Assembly (NCBI RefSeq): GCF_018128025.1 | Contig: NZ_JAGSCS010000001.1 | Span: 283,419-347,418, forward strand | DNA length: 64,000 nucleotides | DNA from: Proteiniclasticum sediminis | Lineage (GTDB): Bacteria > Bacillota > Clostridia > Clostridiales > Clostridiaceae | Reading direction: 5' to 3' | In this document: piece after piece, positions 1 through 8,915 of the stretch | How the letters are laid out: each line of letters starts with the position of its first letter | How positions within the stretch are numbered: the first letter of the stretch is position 1 | Notes under the pieces: generated by a model | Database searches by the model: none | Seen by the model: the letters and a program-made list of their open reading frames with translations, nothing else | What the model was told of the DNA's origin: nothing | Made by a program: the position numbers and the translations under genes

Positions 1-620
1 TGATCCTCCGGGATTTCCGCCAGACCCTTCAGGGATTTGGCCACCCCCATGTGGCAGCTGTGCTTTCCATAGCAGGGCTCCCGCCATTCAAACAAGGCAC
101 CTTGAGGCGCAGGACCATCTCCATCGTCTGTGCGGGTATAGCGCAGGAGCCAGGCGATGGCCTCCTGCACCCGAGGATCCTTCCCGTATCCCAGTCGAAA
201 AAGGGTAAACACCATGTTCCCCGTGAGGCATGGGACGACCACACCGGGAAGGCCCGTGCCAAGGCCCGCCTGGGCTTTGGCCGAAAATCCCCCCTCCAGA
301 GGTTCCCGGGCATGGGCCAAAAGAAACTCGCAGCCTAACCGCACCCGGGGATCCTCCGGGGGCGCTCCATGCTCCGCCAAAATCATCATGGTCCATACGG
401 TTCCCCCATATTTATCCAGATAGAACCGCTCCGGTTCGCCGAAACTCCCATCCGGATTCTGCAGCTCCAGCACCTGGGGAACGAGACCTTTTATCGCGAT
501 GAGGTCCCTGGCCTCCCGGACCTGGGGATCCTCCTCCCCTTTCTCCAGCAGGCTTTTTCGCGCAAAATACGTCACAGAAGGGTTCTCTCCATCCATAAGC
601 CAATCCAAAACCTTGGTCAT
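1..620 (-). CDS. Alpha/alpha-toroid (prenyltransferase/squalene-cyclase-like repeat) protein, cut by window edge
   Basis: The reading frame opens with ATG at 620 behind an AAAGGAGG site and stays open for 206 codons to the left edge, so the C-terminus lies outside the window. It begins MTKVLDWLMDGENPSVTYFA and carries the phrases GSFGEPERFYLDKYGGTVW, VVVPCLTGNMVF and KHSCHMGVAKSLKGL. These fit a widespread family of helical-toroid proteins related to prenyltransferase/squalene-cyclase repeats, often labelled 'nitrogen fixation protein NifH' by mistake. No nitrogenase P-loop is present. No catalytic Asp motif of a true cyclase is visible in the part seen. The biochemical role is unknown. It is separated from sbcC by a terminator and is probably its own unit. 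Confidence 0.75.
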   Translation of the reverse strand, partial: MTKVLDWLMDGENPSVTYFARKSLLEKGEEDPQVREARDLIAIKGLVPQVLELQNPDGSFGEPERFYLDKYGGTVWTMMILAEHGAPPEDPRVRLGCEFLLAHAREPLEGGFSAKAQAGLGTGLPGVVVPCLTGNMVFTLFRLGYGKDPRVQEAIAWLLRYTRTDDGDGPAPQGALFEWREPCYGKHSCHMGVAKSLKGLAEIPED

Positions 621-683
621 GGCCGTCGCCTCCTTTGTTCTGGCTCCATTATACGCAAAAAAGGGCATCGTTTACAGCCGGCG

Positions 684-718
684 CTGAAAAAAATGCCGGG
701 AGTCCTCCCCCGGCATTT
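684..718 (-). terminator. Rho-independent terminator of the sbcDC operon
   Basis: A perfect 10-bp stem (AAATGCCGGG at 691-700 with its complement at 709-718) and an 8-nt loop are followed on the minus strand by a run of seven T. It lies 19 nt beyond the sbcC stop codon. Confidence 0.9.
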
Positions 719-736
719 CTTCGCTAAACCTTTTGA

Positions 737-3700
737 CTATTTCATCAGAGCTTTCCGTCCTGAGGTGACAATGACGCTTCCCTTCCCCGGCACAGTTTTC
801 ACTTCGATCTTGCCGGGAATCCGGTCCTTGAGCTCCGTCACATGGGAGATGATCCCCACAATGCGTCCCGAAAGATTGAGCTCCAGGAGACACTCCATGG
901 CATTGTCCAGGGAGTCCTGATCCAAAGAGCCAAAGCCCTCATCGATGAAGATGGTCTCCAGATTCACGCTGGCTTTATGGCTTTCAATAAAGTCCGAAAG
1001 TCCCAGGGCCAGGGCCAGCGAGGCCTTGAAGCTCTCTCCGCCGGACAGGGACTGTACATCCCGCTCCCGGCCGGTATACTCATCAAAGACATTGATCCCC
1101 AGGCCGATCTTTTCCCGGCGGCTCTCCGTCTCATTGCGGCGCCTCAGCTGGAAGCGGCCCTCGGTCATCCGGTGCATCCGTTCATTGGCCCGAAGGAGAA
1201 TTCCCTCGAAGTAGTAAGACTGGACGAAGGTCTCGAAGCCCATGCCCACGATGGCCGTGTCATGGAGGTCCTGTACCATGAGGAGCATTTTTTTATTCGT
1301 TCGATAGTGTTCATGGATCTTTGTGAGCTTCTCATGGGCCTTTTGGAGATTATGGTAGAGAATCGTCTTTTCCCGGATTTCCGCCTGCTTTTCCCGGAGT
1401 TCCTGCTGCAAGGCTTTGAGCTGTTCCTGCAGCGGTTCCACCTCCCGGTGGATCAGCTGCTCTCCCCGTTCCTGGAGGAGTTCAAAGGCGCCCTTGGCTC
1501 CATTGTAGCTTTGGTAATAACGGGTAACTTCCTCTTCCAGCTCGCCCATGCGCTGAACATTGCCCTTCTCCAGCTCATAGGTTTCCCGGCTAACTTCCGC
1601 CTTGTCCAGATCCTCGTAGAACTGGTCCTTCATGGACTTGGCCTGGTCAAGAGCCCCCACCAGGGTGCTGTGGAGGGCGGTTTCCCGCCCGCTGAGCTCC
1701 TTCTCCTTTTGGAGGATCTCCTCATGGGCCTGCCTGGCCTCCTCGTGGCGCTGGGTGATGTCCTTGATGGTTCGATCCAGCTCCCGGATCTTCAGCCCCA
1801 GGGCCTGGGTTTCCACAGGCACCCCTTCGCTTTGGAGGCTTTTCAGCTCCCCGCGCAGTTCGCCCAGGATCGCCTTATTTTCATCGGCTTCCTTGAGGAC
1901 GTCATCCAGATGCTCCAGCTCCCGGTCAAGATCGGTGATTTTTTCCTGGAGCCCGGCCTTTTGGGTGGTGAGCCGGTTCAGGGCATTCTTATTTTCCAGG
2001 GTTTGGTTTTCGATTCGGCGATAGACCGCTTTTTCCTCCACCCCCAGAATGCGGATGTCATCCAGCCGGTGACCCTGGATACCCTGTTCATCGGTGAGGA
2101 GAAGAATCTCCTCCAGGAGCTCGGCGGTGTTCTTTTCCGTGTTTTGCCGCAGGGCATTTTTTTCCAGGAGATCGCGCTCCAGCTTTTTGCAGTTCTCCTC
2201 CAGGCGGTTTAAAGCTTCCTCATCAAAATCCTGGGCTTCCCGGGATACCCCTGGGTGCTCCAGGGAGCCGCAGACGGGACAAGGCCGCTCCTCTTCCAGT
2301 TCTGCCCGGAGAATCGCCGCATAGTTGGCACTGCGTTTTTTCAGCTCCGATGTCCAGGCATTCTGGCCCACCAGAAGATTTCGCTGAAGGTTGTCTTCTT
2401 CTTTTTTTAATTGCATAATGGCCGCTTCGCTGTTTTCCCATTTCTGGCACTTCTCATAGAGGCCCTTGAGCATTTTCAGGCGGCCATGGGACTCCTGAAG
2501 GCTGAGTTTCAGCTCCATTTCCCGGATCTTTTCCTGAGACAAGCTTTCCGAGACCGAACGCTCCTCCAGGGATAACTCCCGCCGCTGCTCTTCCTTCTTT
2601 TTCAGATACTCCAGCTTCCGCTGATTCTCCTGTCCCCGTTTTTCTTCGGCCTCCAGCTTCTTCATTACGTCATGGAGCCGTAGGGATTTCTCATAGAGGG
2701 ATGTCCAGCGGTTCTTCTCTTCTTTTAACTGATCCAGCCCCTGGAACTCCAGGTTGAGAAGATCCAAAGCCTTGCCGCTCTTTTCCCGATGCTGCGAGAG
2801 CTTGCGCTGCCCTTCCGCCAGCTCCGTCAGTTCTGCCTTATACTTCTTGATCTCGCCTTCTTTTCCCAGGAGCTGTTTCTCCAGATGGGTGATGGCCTCG
2901 ATCTTTTTCAGAAGCCGAAGTTCCTTTTCCCGAACCTTAATGGCATTCTGCCGTCCCTGGATTTTCAGAAACTCCTCCCGCACCCGCTGGAACTCCCGAT
3001 AATCCTGGTTATCCTTTTCCCTTTGCCGAATGGCCTGCTCCAGGGATTTTTCCTGAAGCGTCAGGGCCTCTCCGGCGTTGACGAGGGTTTGAAGGTTTTC
3101 TTCTTCGGTCTTGAGACTCTCTTCCAGGGCATCGGGACCCATCTCGATGTCTTTCCCCTCGATGGCGTACTCCTTTAGGGTTTCCTGGAACCGGGTGACG
3201 AGATTTCGGTCCAGGTTCCGGGCTTCATCGAACTTTGCCTTGATGAGCCACTGGATTTTTTCATACTGCTCCGTGGAGAAAAGCTTCTTCAGGATCTCCG
3301 ACTTGTCTTTTGTGCCGGCGGTGAGAAACTCCCGGAACTCTCCCTGGGGGATCATGACGATTTTTTTGAACTGATCCAGGCTGAGGCCAATGAGGGTTTC
3401 CACCTCCTGATTCACTTCCCGGATTTTCGTCAGCAGCTTCTCCGGATCGGCATCGCTGTAGAAAAACGCCTTATTGAGGCCCTTGGCAGTTTCTACCCGG
3501 CGGATATGGTAGCCCTCTCCCCGGACTTCAAAATCCAGGGACACCTCCATATCCTCCTGGTCCGTGGCCAGCTGGCTGCGGTAGCATTTGGCCTTGTTTC
3601 GTTCTTCTCCGCTGCCTTCCCCATAGAGGGCGTAGCAGATGGCATCAAAAATGGAGGTTTTGCCGGCCCCCGTGGGACCGGTGACCAGAAACAGCTTGTC

Positions 3701-3781
3701 CTCGTAGAGGGGCCGAAAATCCACCTGGGTTTCCTCATGGAACCCCAGGAAGCATTTGATGGATAAGTTCATGGGTTTCAT
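737..3781 (-). CDS. sbcC: Exonuclease SbcC, SMC-like ATPase subunit (1014 aa)
   Basis: This is the Rad50-like ATPase partner of SbcD in the nuclease that cleaves hairpins and protein-blocked DNA ends. An N-terminal Walker A GPTGAGKT lies at residues 35-42, a Q-loop MIPQGEF follows near residue 140, and a long antiparallel coiled coil carries a zinc hook CPVC near residue 499. The C-terminal half has the ABC signature LSGGESFKASLALALG and Walker B IFIDEGFGSLD. The length is normal for the family. Its ATG overlaps the sbcD stop by four bases (ATGA at 3778-3781), so translation is coupled. The identification is secure. Confidence 0.97.
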   Translation of the reverse strand: MKPMNLSIKCFLGFHEETQVDFRPLYEDKLFLVTGPTGAGKTSIFDAICYALYGEGSGEERNKAKCYRSQLATDQEDMEVSLDFEVRGEGYHIRRVETAKGLNKAFFYSDADPEKLLTKIREVNQEVETLIGLSLDQFKKIVMIPQGEFREFLTAGTKDKSEILKKLFSTEQYEKIQWLIKAKFDEARNLDRNLVTRFQETLKEYAIEGKDIEMGPDALEESLKTEEENLQTLVNAGEALTLQEKSLEQAIRQREKDNQDYREFQRVREEFLKIQGRQNAIKVREKELRLLKKIEAITHLEKQLLGKEGEIKKYKAELTELAEGQRKLSQHREKSGKALDLLNLEFQGLDQLKEEKNRWTSLYEKSLRLHDVMKKLEAEEKRGQENQRKLEYLKKKEEQRRELSLEERSVSESLSQEKIREMELKLSLQESHGRLKMLKGLYEKCQKWENSEAAIMQLKKEEDNLQRNLLVGQNAWTSELKKRSANYAAILRAELEEERPCPVCGSLEHPGVSREAQDFDEEALNRLEENCKKLERDLLEKNALRQNTEKNTAELLEEILLLTDEQGIQGHRLDDIRILGVEEKAVYRRIENQTLENKNALNRLTTQKAGLQEKITDLDRELEHLDDVLKEADENKAILGELRGELKSLQSEGVPVETQALGLKIRELDRTIKDITQRHEEARQAHEEILQKEKELSGRETALHSTLVGALDQAKSMKDQFYEDLDKAEVSRETYELEKGNVQRMGELEEEVTRYYQSYNGAKGAFELLQERGEQLIHREVEPLQEQLKALQQELREKQAEIREKTILYHNLQKAHEKLTKIHEHYRTNKKMLLMVQDLHDTAIVGMGFETFVQSYYFEGILLRANERMHRMTEGRFQLRRRNETESRREKIGLGINVFDEYTGRERDVQSLSGGESFKASLALALGLSDFIESHKASVNLETIFIDEGFGSLDQDSLDNAMECLLELNLSGRIVGIISHVTELKDRIPGKIEVKTVPGKGSVIVTSGRKALMK

Positions 3782-4929
3782 GGCGCTTCGCCTCCTTCCA
3801 GTTCCCGGACAAACTCCTTTAAGAGCGCCAGATGCTCCTCGGGGATTTCCCGGTCATTCTTCAGCTGATAGAAGTCCGTGAAGAGCTTGGCCATGTCGCT
3901 GGACTGAAGGATACTGAAATCGGAATAGTTATTGAGAATCTCTTCCCGATCCCGTTCCCGGCTCAGCTCCAGGATATTGGGAAACTTTGTGCGAAGCCGC
4001 ATCATGGGTTCGAGAATCTCTTCCTTGTCCTTCAGCACCACCCGGATGTAGTCCTCGGGATTTCCCGGATACTCCAGATTCATCAGCTCGTTGAAGGTGC
4101 CTTCCAGGGTCACCACGTCTTTCTTGGGGACCAGGGGAATTTCCGTCAGGGACACTTGCCCGGCTTCATTGAGGTCAATGACGCTGATGCTCTTCTTGTG
4201 CTTCTCTTCGGAGAAAGAATACTTCATGGGGCTCCCGGCATAGCGGATTTTTCCGGGCTGCACCCACTGGGGACTGTGCAGATGGCCCAGGGCCACATAG
4301 TGGAAGGGCGCAAACACATCCCGGGGAATAAAATCATGGCCGCCCACGGACAGGATCCTCTCCGAGGTGCTCTCCACCATCTCCTCCCGGGAGGAGCCGG
4401 CAACAAATCCGTGATAAACGAGGACTTTGCGGTGGCTGTTTTTCTTGACGCTTTCCGTAAAGATCCGGGCATAGACCTTGCTGTCTTCCCGGAAGGTCTC
4501 CAGCTCATAGATGGTCTTGAGATTGGCCGTATCCCGATAAGGAAAGAGATAGAATTCCACGGGACCAAACTCATCCTTTAAGGTGATGCAGCGTAAGGGG
4601 CGCTGTACATTCCCCTCCACCAGAAGGCCCTTGTCCTCCAGAAGGGTGTTTAAAAAGCCCACCCGCTCATGGGAGTCATGATTTCCGGTGATGAGGAGCG
4701 TCTTCAGCTCCAGCCGGGACAGCTCCGTGAGAAACCGGTCATAGACCTTTACGGCGTCTTCCCGGGGAATGGAGCGGTCATAAATATCCCCGGCGATGAT
4801 GACCACCTGGGGCTTTTCCTGCCGGATCACCTGCAGGAGGGTGCTGAGCATCTCCTTCTGGTCTTCCAGGAGGGAGATCCCGTTAAAATACTTGCCGATG
4901 TGCAGATCGGCCAAATGGATGATTTTCAT
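3778..4929 (-). CDS. sbcD: Exonuclease SbcD, Mre11-like nuclease subunit (383 aa)
   Basis: This is the metallophosphoesterase subunit of SbcCD, a two-metal nuclease acting on DNA ends and hairpins. Metal-ligand motifs are in the usual order: DLHIGK at the N-terminus, AGDIYDR, GNHDSH, and GHLHSPQ near residue 220. The C-terminal third is the capping and SbcC-binding domain. The ATG at 4929 follows an AAGGAG site. It is the first gene of a two-gene operon and overlaps sbcC by four bases. A 15-bp palindrome sits immediately upstream of the ribosome binding site. Confidence 0.97.
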   Translation of the reverse strand: MKIIHLADLHIGKYFNGISLLEDQKEMLSTLLQVIRQEKPQVVIIAGDIYDRSIPREDAVKVYDRFLTELSRLELKTLLITGNHDSHERVGFLNTLLEDKGLLVEGNVQRPLRCITLKDEFGPVEFYLFPYRDTANLKTIYELETFREDSKVYARIFTESVKKNSHRKVLVYHGFVAGSSREEMVESTSERILSVGGHDFIPRDVFAPFHYVALGHLHSPQWVQPGKIRYAGSPMKYSFSEEKHKKSISVIDLNEAGQVSLTEIPLVPKKDVVTLEGTFNELMNLEYPGNPEDYIRVVLKDKEEILEPMMRLRTKFPNILELSRERDREEILNNYSDFSILQSSDMAKLFTDFYQLKNDREIPEEHLALLKEFVRELEGGEAP

Positions 4930-4945
4930 CTGCGGTCTTCTCCTT

Positions 4946-4960
4946 GATCAATCATTGATC
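4946..4960. promoter_or_regulatory. Perfect 15-bp palindrome in the sbcD 5' leader
   Basis: GATCAATCATTGATC reads the same on both strands apart from its centre base. It lies 16 nt upstream of the sbcD start and next to its ribosome binding site. It could be a repressor operator or a small RNA hairpin. Function is inferred only from position and symmetry. Confidence 0.35.
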
Positions 4961-4997
4961 GGACTCTTTTTCTTTGGGGAAAAAGGAATCCCATTCG

Positions 4998-5025
4998 AAA
5001 GCTCCTGGGGAGCTTTCTTTTTTTC
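4998..5025 (+). terminator. Plus-strand intrinsic terminator between divergent genes
   Basis: AAAGCTCC and GGAGCTTT form a perfect 8-bp stem around a 3-nt loop, followed by C and seven T on the plus strand. No plus-strand gene lies immediately upstream. It may insulate sbcD from antisense transcription, or act in the leader of the downstream acetyltransferase gene if that promoter is further upstream. Confidence 0.6.
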
Positions 5026-5114
5026 GACACTAGTACAAGTTTAGCCCAAATATTTTCAGAATTCAATGTCAACGGCGGGGAAATCGATTAGAATGAAAGA
5101 AGGAGGTGGTGAAC

Positions 5115-5618
5115 ATGCCCCAGCGAATCCGCATGAGTTTGCGGCTGAAACCCGAAGTTCGAAACTTCACCGTGCCCCTGGTGCCTGCCACGGAAGAGGT
5201 ACTTCTCCCCATGGCGGAAGCTTTGCTGGATGCCTACGCCGGCACCGTGGACGATGAGCATGAAACCCTGGAGGAAGCCCTGGAAGAGCTTCGACGGGTC
5301 TTTCGCGGGTTCTATGGCACATTCCTGCCCCAGGCCTCCCATCTGATCCTGGAGGACAACCGGGTGCTTTCCGGGGTCCTCACCTGCCTCTATCGGAGCG
5401 AACCCACCATTACCAACACCTTCACCCGGAAATCCGCCCAGCGGCTGGGCTACGCCACCCATCTGGTCATGAAGGCCGCCGATGTTCTGGCCCAGGAAGG
5501 GTTCCACTCCCTGTATCTTTTCGTCTCCGTGGAAAACCGCCAGGCCATCGCCCTCTATGAGTCCCTGGGCTTTGAAAAAGTGCCCCTCACCACCGTCACG
5601 GAGATCCATGTGGATTAA
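5115..5618 (+). CDS. GNAT family N-acetyltransferase (167 aa)
   Basis: The protein has a GNAT acetyl-CoA-binding fold. The acetyl-CoA loop region reads QRLGYATHLVMKAADVLA and is followed by VENRQAIALYESLGFEKV, the classic last beta-alpha unit. The acceptor substrate cannot be told. An upstream GTG (5106) is in frame, but the AAGGAGG at 5099-5105 would overlap it, so the ATG at 5115 is the better start. The gene is monocistronic, divergent from sbcDC and convergent with helD, with which it shares a terminator hairpin. Confidence 0.88.
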   Translation: MPQRIRMSLRLKPEVRNFTVPLVPATEEVLLPMAEALLDAYAGTVDDEHETLEEALEELRRVFRGFYGTFLPQASHLILEDNRVLSGVLTCLYRSEPTITNTFTRKSAQRLGYATHLVMKAADVLAQEGFHSLYLFVSVENRQAIALYESLGFEKVPLTTVTEIHVD

Positions 5619-5636
5619 CCCCCATAGCAAGAAGGA

Positions 5637-5676
5637 AACCCCTTGAGGCCGGACGCCTGTCCGTCTTCAAGGGGTT
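5637..5676. terminator. Bidirectional terminator between the acetyltransferase gene and helD
   Basis: AACCCCTTGA...GGAC pairs with GTCC...TCAAGGGGTT in an 18-position stem with two imperfect positions and a GCCT loop. It lies between the convergent stop codons. The tail is richer in T on the minus strand. Confidence 0.8.
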
Positions 5677-5677
5677 C

Positions 5678-7975
5678 TTATTCGCCAATACTGGAAAACC
5701 CCGCCTGATCCAGGAGCGGAACAGCGCCTTCCCGAATATGCAGGGACAACCGGTGCAGAGCCCGGGTCATGGCGACATAGAGAAGTTTGGCATCCAGCTC
5801 GCTGAGGCCAAACGTATCGTCATCGGCAGCCACCAGTACGGCGTCAAACTCCAGCCCCTTGGCCAGATGCGCCGGGAGGATGACAATCTTTTCCTGGAAA
5901 TGGCTTGTCTGATCCGAAAGGAGTGCCACGGGCAGCCTGCATTCTTTAAGGAGCAGCCCATGGAGCCGCTGGGCTTCTTCCACGGACTTGGTGATCACCG
6001 CCTGGGTAGTATAGCCTTCTTCGGCAAACGCCTCGATGCTCTTCGCCAGACCCAATACCAGGGCTTTGGTCTCCCCATAACTTAAGAGTTGAGGCGCTTC
6101 CCCATGACGAACCACCGGGGTGGCCAGGGTGAGCTCTTTCATGGGGGACTGGCGCAGGACTTCGTTGGCCAGATTCATGATTTCGATGGTGGTGCGGTAG
6201 CTCTGCTCTAAAGTAAGCAGGGTCGCTTCCTCCTGAAAGACCCCCGTGAGGAGCTCTTCCCAGGATTTTACCGCTCGGTACATGTGGATGCCCTGGGACA
6301 GATCTCCTAAAATGGTGAACCGCTCCGTGTGAAGGACCTCCCGGAGAACCCAGATCTGAAAGGTACTGAAATCCTGGGCCTCATCGATGACCACATTTTT
6401 CACCTTCACGGCCTCGGGGAGGCCTTCCAGTTTTTCCTTGAGGTAAACCAAGGGCGCCAGATCCTCCAGTTCCACTTGTTTGGCTTTGGCAAGGGCCATG
6501 GTATTTAGGATGACCTCCTGGGCCAAGGTCTCGTCCATGATCCGGGTCAGCCAGGATTCGTCTTCCATGAGTCTTCGGTAGAGGGTCAAAGGCTCTTCCC
6601 GGGGAATCATCGCCAGGTAGCGGTTCACGGCATTTTTTCCCTCTGCCTGGATTTCCTTCAGCCGCTGGTCCCGCTCCGCCATGAGTGCCAATAGTTTCTG
6701 CCGACGCTCTTCGCCGGGGGCTTCCAGAATGCGCAGGGAAGCCATTTTGCTCTCATAGCTGAGGTTCACCCGGCTTTCCATCTTCTTCACTTCTTCCCGG
6801 GTGAACTTCTGCAGATACTTCTTCATGCTGTCCAGCCGGCGATAAAGAGGCAGATAGCCATAGCTCTCATGAAAGAGGGAAAACAGATACTCCTTCTTGA
6901 AGAGGACCTTCCCCGCCACGGTGTAATCTTCGTCGGGGATCATTCCCTGGGCTTTCTCCTCCAGGTAGACATCCAGGAGGCTTCGCATGTCCATGGAGTT
7001 TTTTAGGGCAGAAACCTGAACCAGCGTCTCTTTTTCCTCGACACTCAGGCTTCCTTTGCCCCTTCGCACCAGCTTCGCCAGTTTGTCCTGATGGGGTGCA
7101 ATCTTCAGACGCTTTCCGAGAAAGCCCAGCATCAGATCCCCATAGGTGGTTTGCTTCACCTGATCAGCGCCCAGTTCGGGAAGAACCCCCGAAATGTAGT
7201 CCAGAAAAAGGCTATTCGGCGCAATGATCATAAAATCCTCCGGCCGGAAGGATGCGGCGTAGGTATAGATCAGATAGGCAATCCGGTGCAGGGCGATGGT
7301 GGTCTTTCCGCTGCCGGCCACCCCCTGGACGATGAGGGGGCGATGGATGGGCGCTCGGATAATGTCGTTCTGCTCCGCCTGGATGGTGGAGACAATATCC
7401 TTCAGCTTCTCGCTGGCATGATTTTCCAGGGAAGCCTGGAGGAACGTATCGGACATGGACACATCCACATCCATGTAGCTTTTGAGCTCGCCCTCCAGAA
7501 TCGTGTATTGCCGCTTCAGGAAAAGCTCGATGGCATACTCTTTTCCATGGGCTTTGTAGGAAGCTTTCCCCAGGCGGCCGTCATAGTAGACGCTGGCGAT
7601 GGGGGCGCGCCAGTCCACCACCATGGGGGTTTCCATGGAGTCATCAAAGAGGGAGATTTTCCCCAGATACAGTTTCTCCCGGCGATCCTTATCCTCCTGC
7701 CGAAGGTCGATGCGGGCAAAGTACGGCGCTTTTCGCGCATTTTTCAGGAAGGTGAAATTTGCTTCCAGATCATCCAGAAGCTTGGCATTAAGAAGGATGC
7801 TGGCATAGCTCAAGCTGCTGTCCATGTCGTCCAGTTCCTTATAGGCGTCCTTCATGTCGCTTTTAAACTTCAGGCGTTTATCCACCACCAGGGCGATGGT
7901 GGCATCCAGATAGGACCGGGTTTGTGCCAGGCGTTCTGTTTCTTCCTGGAAATCCGGCAAAATATTCTGCTCCAT
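5678..7975 (-). CDS. helD: HelD-like UvrD/Rep superfamily helicase, RNA polymerase recycling (765 aa)
   Basis: This is a superfamily 1 ATPase of the HelD type, which in Bacillus binds core RNA polymerase and releases it from stalled complexes. Visible motifs are Walker A GVAGSGKTTIALHRI near residue 220, VVIDEAQDFS (motif II), QSYRTT, and VAMTRALHRL near the C-terminus. The N-terminal 120 residues are helical, as expected for the arm entering the polymerase secondary channel. The frame extends upstream to 8197, but only the ATG at 7975 has a ribosome binding site (GGAGG, 6-nt spacing). The resulting length matches B. subtilis HelD (about 774 aa). The gene is monocistronic. Confidence 0.93.
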   Translation of the reverse strand: MEQNILPDFQEETERLAQTRSYLDATIALVVDKRLKFKSDMKDAYKELDDMDSSLSYASILLNAKLLDDLEANFTFLKNARKAPYFARIDLRQEDKDRREKLYLGKISLFDDSMETPMVVDWRAPIASVYYDGRLGKASYKAHGKEYAIELFLKRQYTILEGELKSYMDVDVSMSDTFLQASLENHASEKLKDIVSTIQAEQNDIIRAPIHRPLIVQGVAGSGKTTIALHRIAYLIYTYAASFRPEDFMIIAPNSLFLDYISGVLPELGADQVKQTTYGDLMLGFLGKRLKIAPHQDKLAKLVRRGKGSLSVEEKETLVQVSALKNSMDMRSLLDVYLEEKAQGMIPDEDYTVAGKVLFKKEYLFSLFHESYGYLPLYRRLDSMKKYLQKFTREEVKKMESRVNLSYESKMASLRILEAPGEERRQKLLALMAERDQRLKEIQAEGKNAVNRYLAMIPREEPLTLYRRLMEDESWLTRIMDETLAQEVILNTMALAKAKQVELEDLAPLVYLKEKLEGLPEAVKVKNVVIDEAQDFSTFQIWVLREVLHTERFTILGDLSQGIHMYRAVKSWEELLTGVFQEEATLLTLEQSYRTTIEIMNLANEVLRQSPMKELTLATPVVRHGEAPQLLSYGETKALVLGLAKSIEAFAEEGYTTQAVITKSVEEAQRLHGLLLKECRLPVALLSDQTSHFQEKIVILPAHLAKGLEFDAVLVAADDDTFGLSELDAKLLYVAMTRALHRLSLHIREGAVPLLDQAGFSSIGE

Positions 7976-8017
7976 TTCGTTCCTCCTTCCCGCTTTTTCT
8001 GTATAAAACCGGAACTC

Positions 8018-8046
8018 AGTATACCATAAGTCCCCGGGTGAAGAAA
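8018..8046 (-). promoter_or_regulatory. helD promoter
   Basis: On the minus strand a TATACT -10 box (8018-8023) lies 17 nt downstream of a weak TTTCTT -35 box (8041-8046). It is about 43 nt from the helD start. Confidence 0.5.
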
Positions 8047-8139
8047 ACTCCGGAAAAGAATGTAAAGGATTGCAAAACTTGCACTTCTTTCCGGTTTTCA
8101 GACAACTTTTTGTCCAGTATCCCAAGTAGGCCAAATTTC

Positions 8140-8148
8140 TGGTATAAT
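8140..8148 (+). promoter_or_regulatory. Extended -10 promoter of the cobalamin riboswitch operon
   Basis: TGG followed directly by TATAAT gives an extended -10 box (TGNTATAAT). No good -35 box is present. It lies 35 nt upstream of the riboswitch P1 stem. Confidence 0.65.
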
Positions 8149-8182
8149 GAACCCACAAGGTTACAATTTCATAGGACAAAGC

Positions 8183-8342
8183 GATATAGGTTGCCATGAC
8201 AGCATCATGGCACGAAGAGGGAAACAGGAAAAGCCTGTGCGGTCCCGCCGCCGTAAGACTCTTAAGGATTCATTGCTCCACTGGACCTGTTCTGGGAAGG
8301 AGAATCCTTTTACATAGTCAAGCCGGAAGACCTGCCTATATC
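8183..8342 (+). ncRNA. Cobalamin (B12) riboswitch aptamer
   Basis: The element is closed by a perfect P1 stem, GATATAGG (8183-8190) with CCTATATC (8335-8342). It has the conserved core GGGAAACAGG, AAGCCTGTGCGGTCCCGCC and GCCGTAA, a CCACTG segment, and the 3' B12 box AGCCGGAAGACCTGCC. This matches the classic cobalamin riboswitch. It precedes the DUF4430 and ECF S-component genes, which fits B12-repressed expression of a cobalamin uptake unit. Confidence 0.95.
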
Positions 8343-8414
8343 CGATGGAAATTCCTCACGGGTCATGAGGTGTCATTTTGATGTTTTCGGAAAATAAGCC
8401 GGAAATGTCTTAAC

Positions 8415-8435
8415 GCACCGCAAGGTGCATTTTTT
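8415..8435 (+). terminator. Riboswitch expression-platform terminator
   Basis: A short GC-rich stem GCACC/GGTGC with a GCAA tetraloop is followed by ATTTTTT. It lies between the cobalamin aptamer and the first gene, as expected for transcription termination when B12 is bound. Confidence 0.75.
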
Positions 8436-8522
8436 ATTCTCCTTGTACACCTTACATTTCGACACTTTGTCCGGTGAAATTGAAGCCAAATATTTGTACG
8501 CTGTACAACAAGGAGGAAAAAC

Positions 8523-8915
8523 ATGAACAAAAAAATCGTCTCGGTCCTGATTGCGGTGGTGCTGCTCCTGGGTGGTCTCTTCGCATACAATTCGCTATCT
8601 CCCAAGGGCAAGGAGGGGGCCAAGGAAGTCACCATCAACATCATCGTGGAAAGCAAAGGCATCAACTATAGTGAGAAGTTCAACACCGATGAGCTCTACC
8701 TGGAAGGACTGCTCAACGCGGAAAAAGACGAACTGAAACTGGTTACCCAGGATACCCAGTACGGTCCCATGGTCATAGGGATGATGGACTATGAGACAGA
8801 TATCAACAAGGAATTCTTCAGCATCTCCATCAACGGCGTGGACGCCATGGTGGGCATCAAGGAGATTCCGGTCACGGATAAAGATGTATACACCTTTGAA
8901 GTCAAAGGCTTCTAG
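8523..8915 (+). CDS. Membrane-anchored DUF4430 protein, candidate cobalamin-binding accessory (130 aa)
   Basis: An N-terminal hydrophobic segment (residues 6-22) acts as a signal peptide or anchor, with no lipobox cysteine. The exported part is a single DUF4430 domain, the fold shared with the beta domain of transcobalamin and intrinsic factor. It shows the YGPMVIGMMDYET stretch and the ISINGVDAMVGIKEIPV stretch typical of that domain. The ATG follows AAGGAGG. The gene is first behind the cobalamin riboswitch and overlaps the S-component gene. Known: DUF4430 is related to B12-carrier beta domains. Inferred: this one presents a corrinoid to the adjacent transporter. Confidence 0.82.
   Translation: MNKKIVSVLIAVVLLLGGLFAYNSLSPKGKEGAKEVTINIIVESKGINYSEKFNTDELYLEGLLNAEKDELKLVTQDTQYGPMVIGMMDYETDINKEFFSISINGVDAMVGIKEIPVTDKDVYTFEVKGF

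Noticed and set aside
1-620. Nitrogenase iron protein NifH
   Set aside because: No P-loop or 4Fe-4S cysteines are present; the similarity is to a toroid family that carries this label by error.
842-2212. Long plus-strand open frame opposite sbcC
   Set aside because: It is antisense to the coiled-coil region of sbcC, is Leu/Phe rich in the way expected of a mirrored frame, and has no supporting site or homology.
7091-8029. 312-codon plus-strand frame opposite helD
   Set aside because: It mirrors the helD frame and would end inside the helD promoter region.
7976-8197. N-terminal extension of helD
   Set aside because: The added residues do not resemble HelD and no ribosome binding site supports the earlier start.
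8196-8381. Short open frame inside the cobalamin riboswitch
   Set aside because: It covers conserved aptamer bases, which explains the sequence better than coding.
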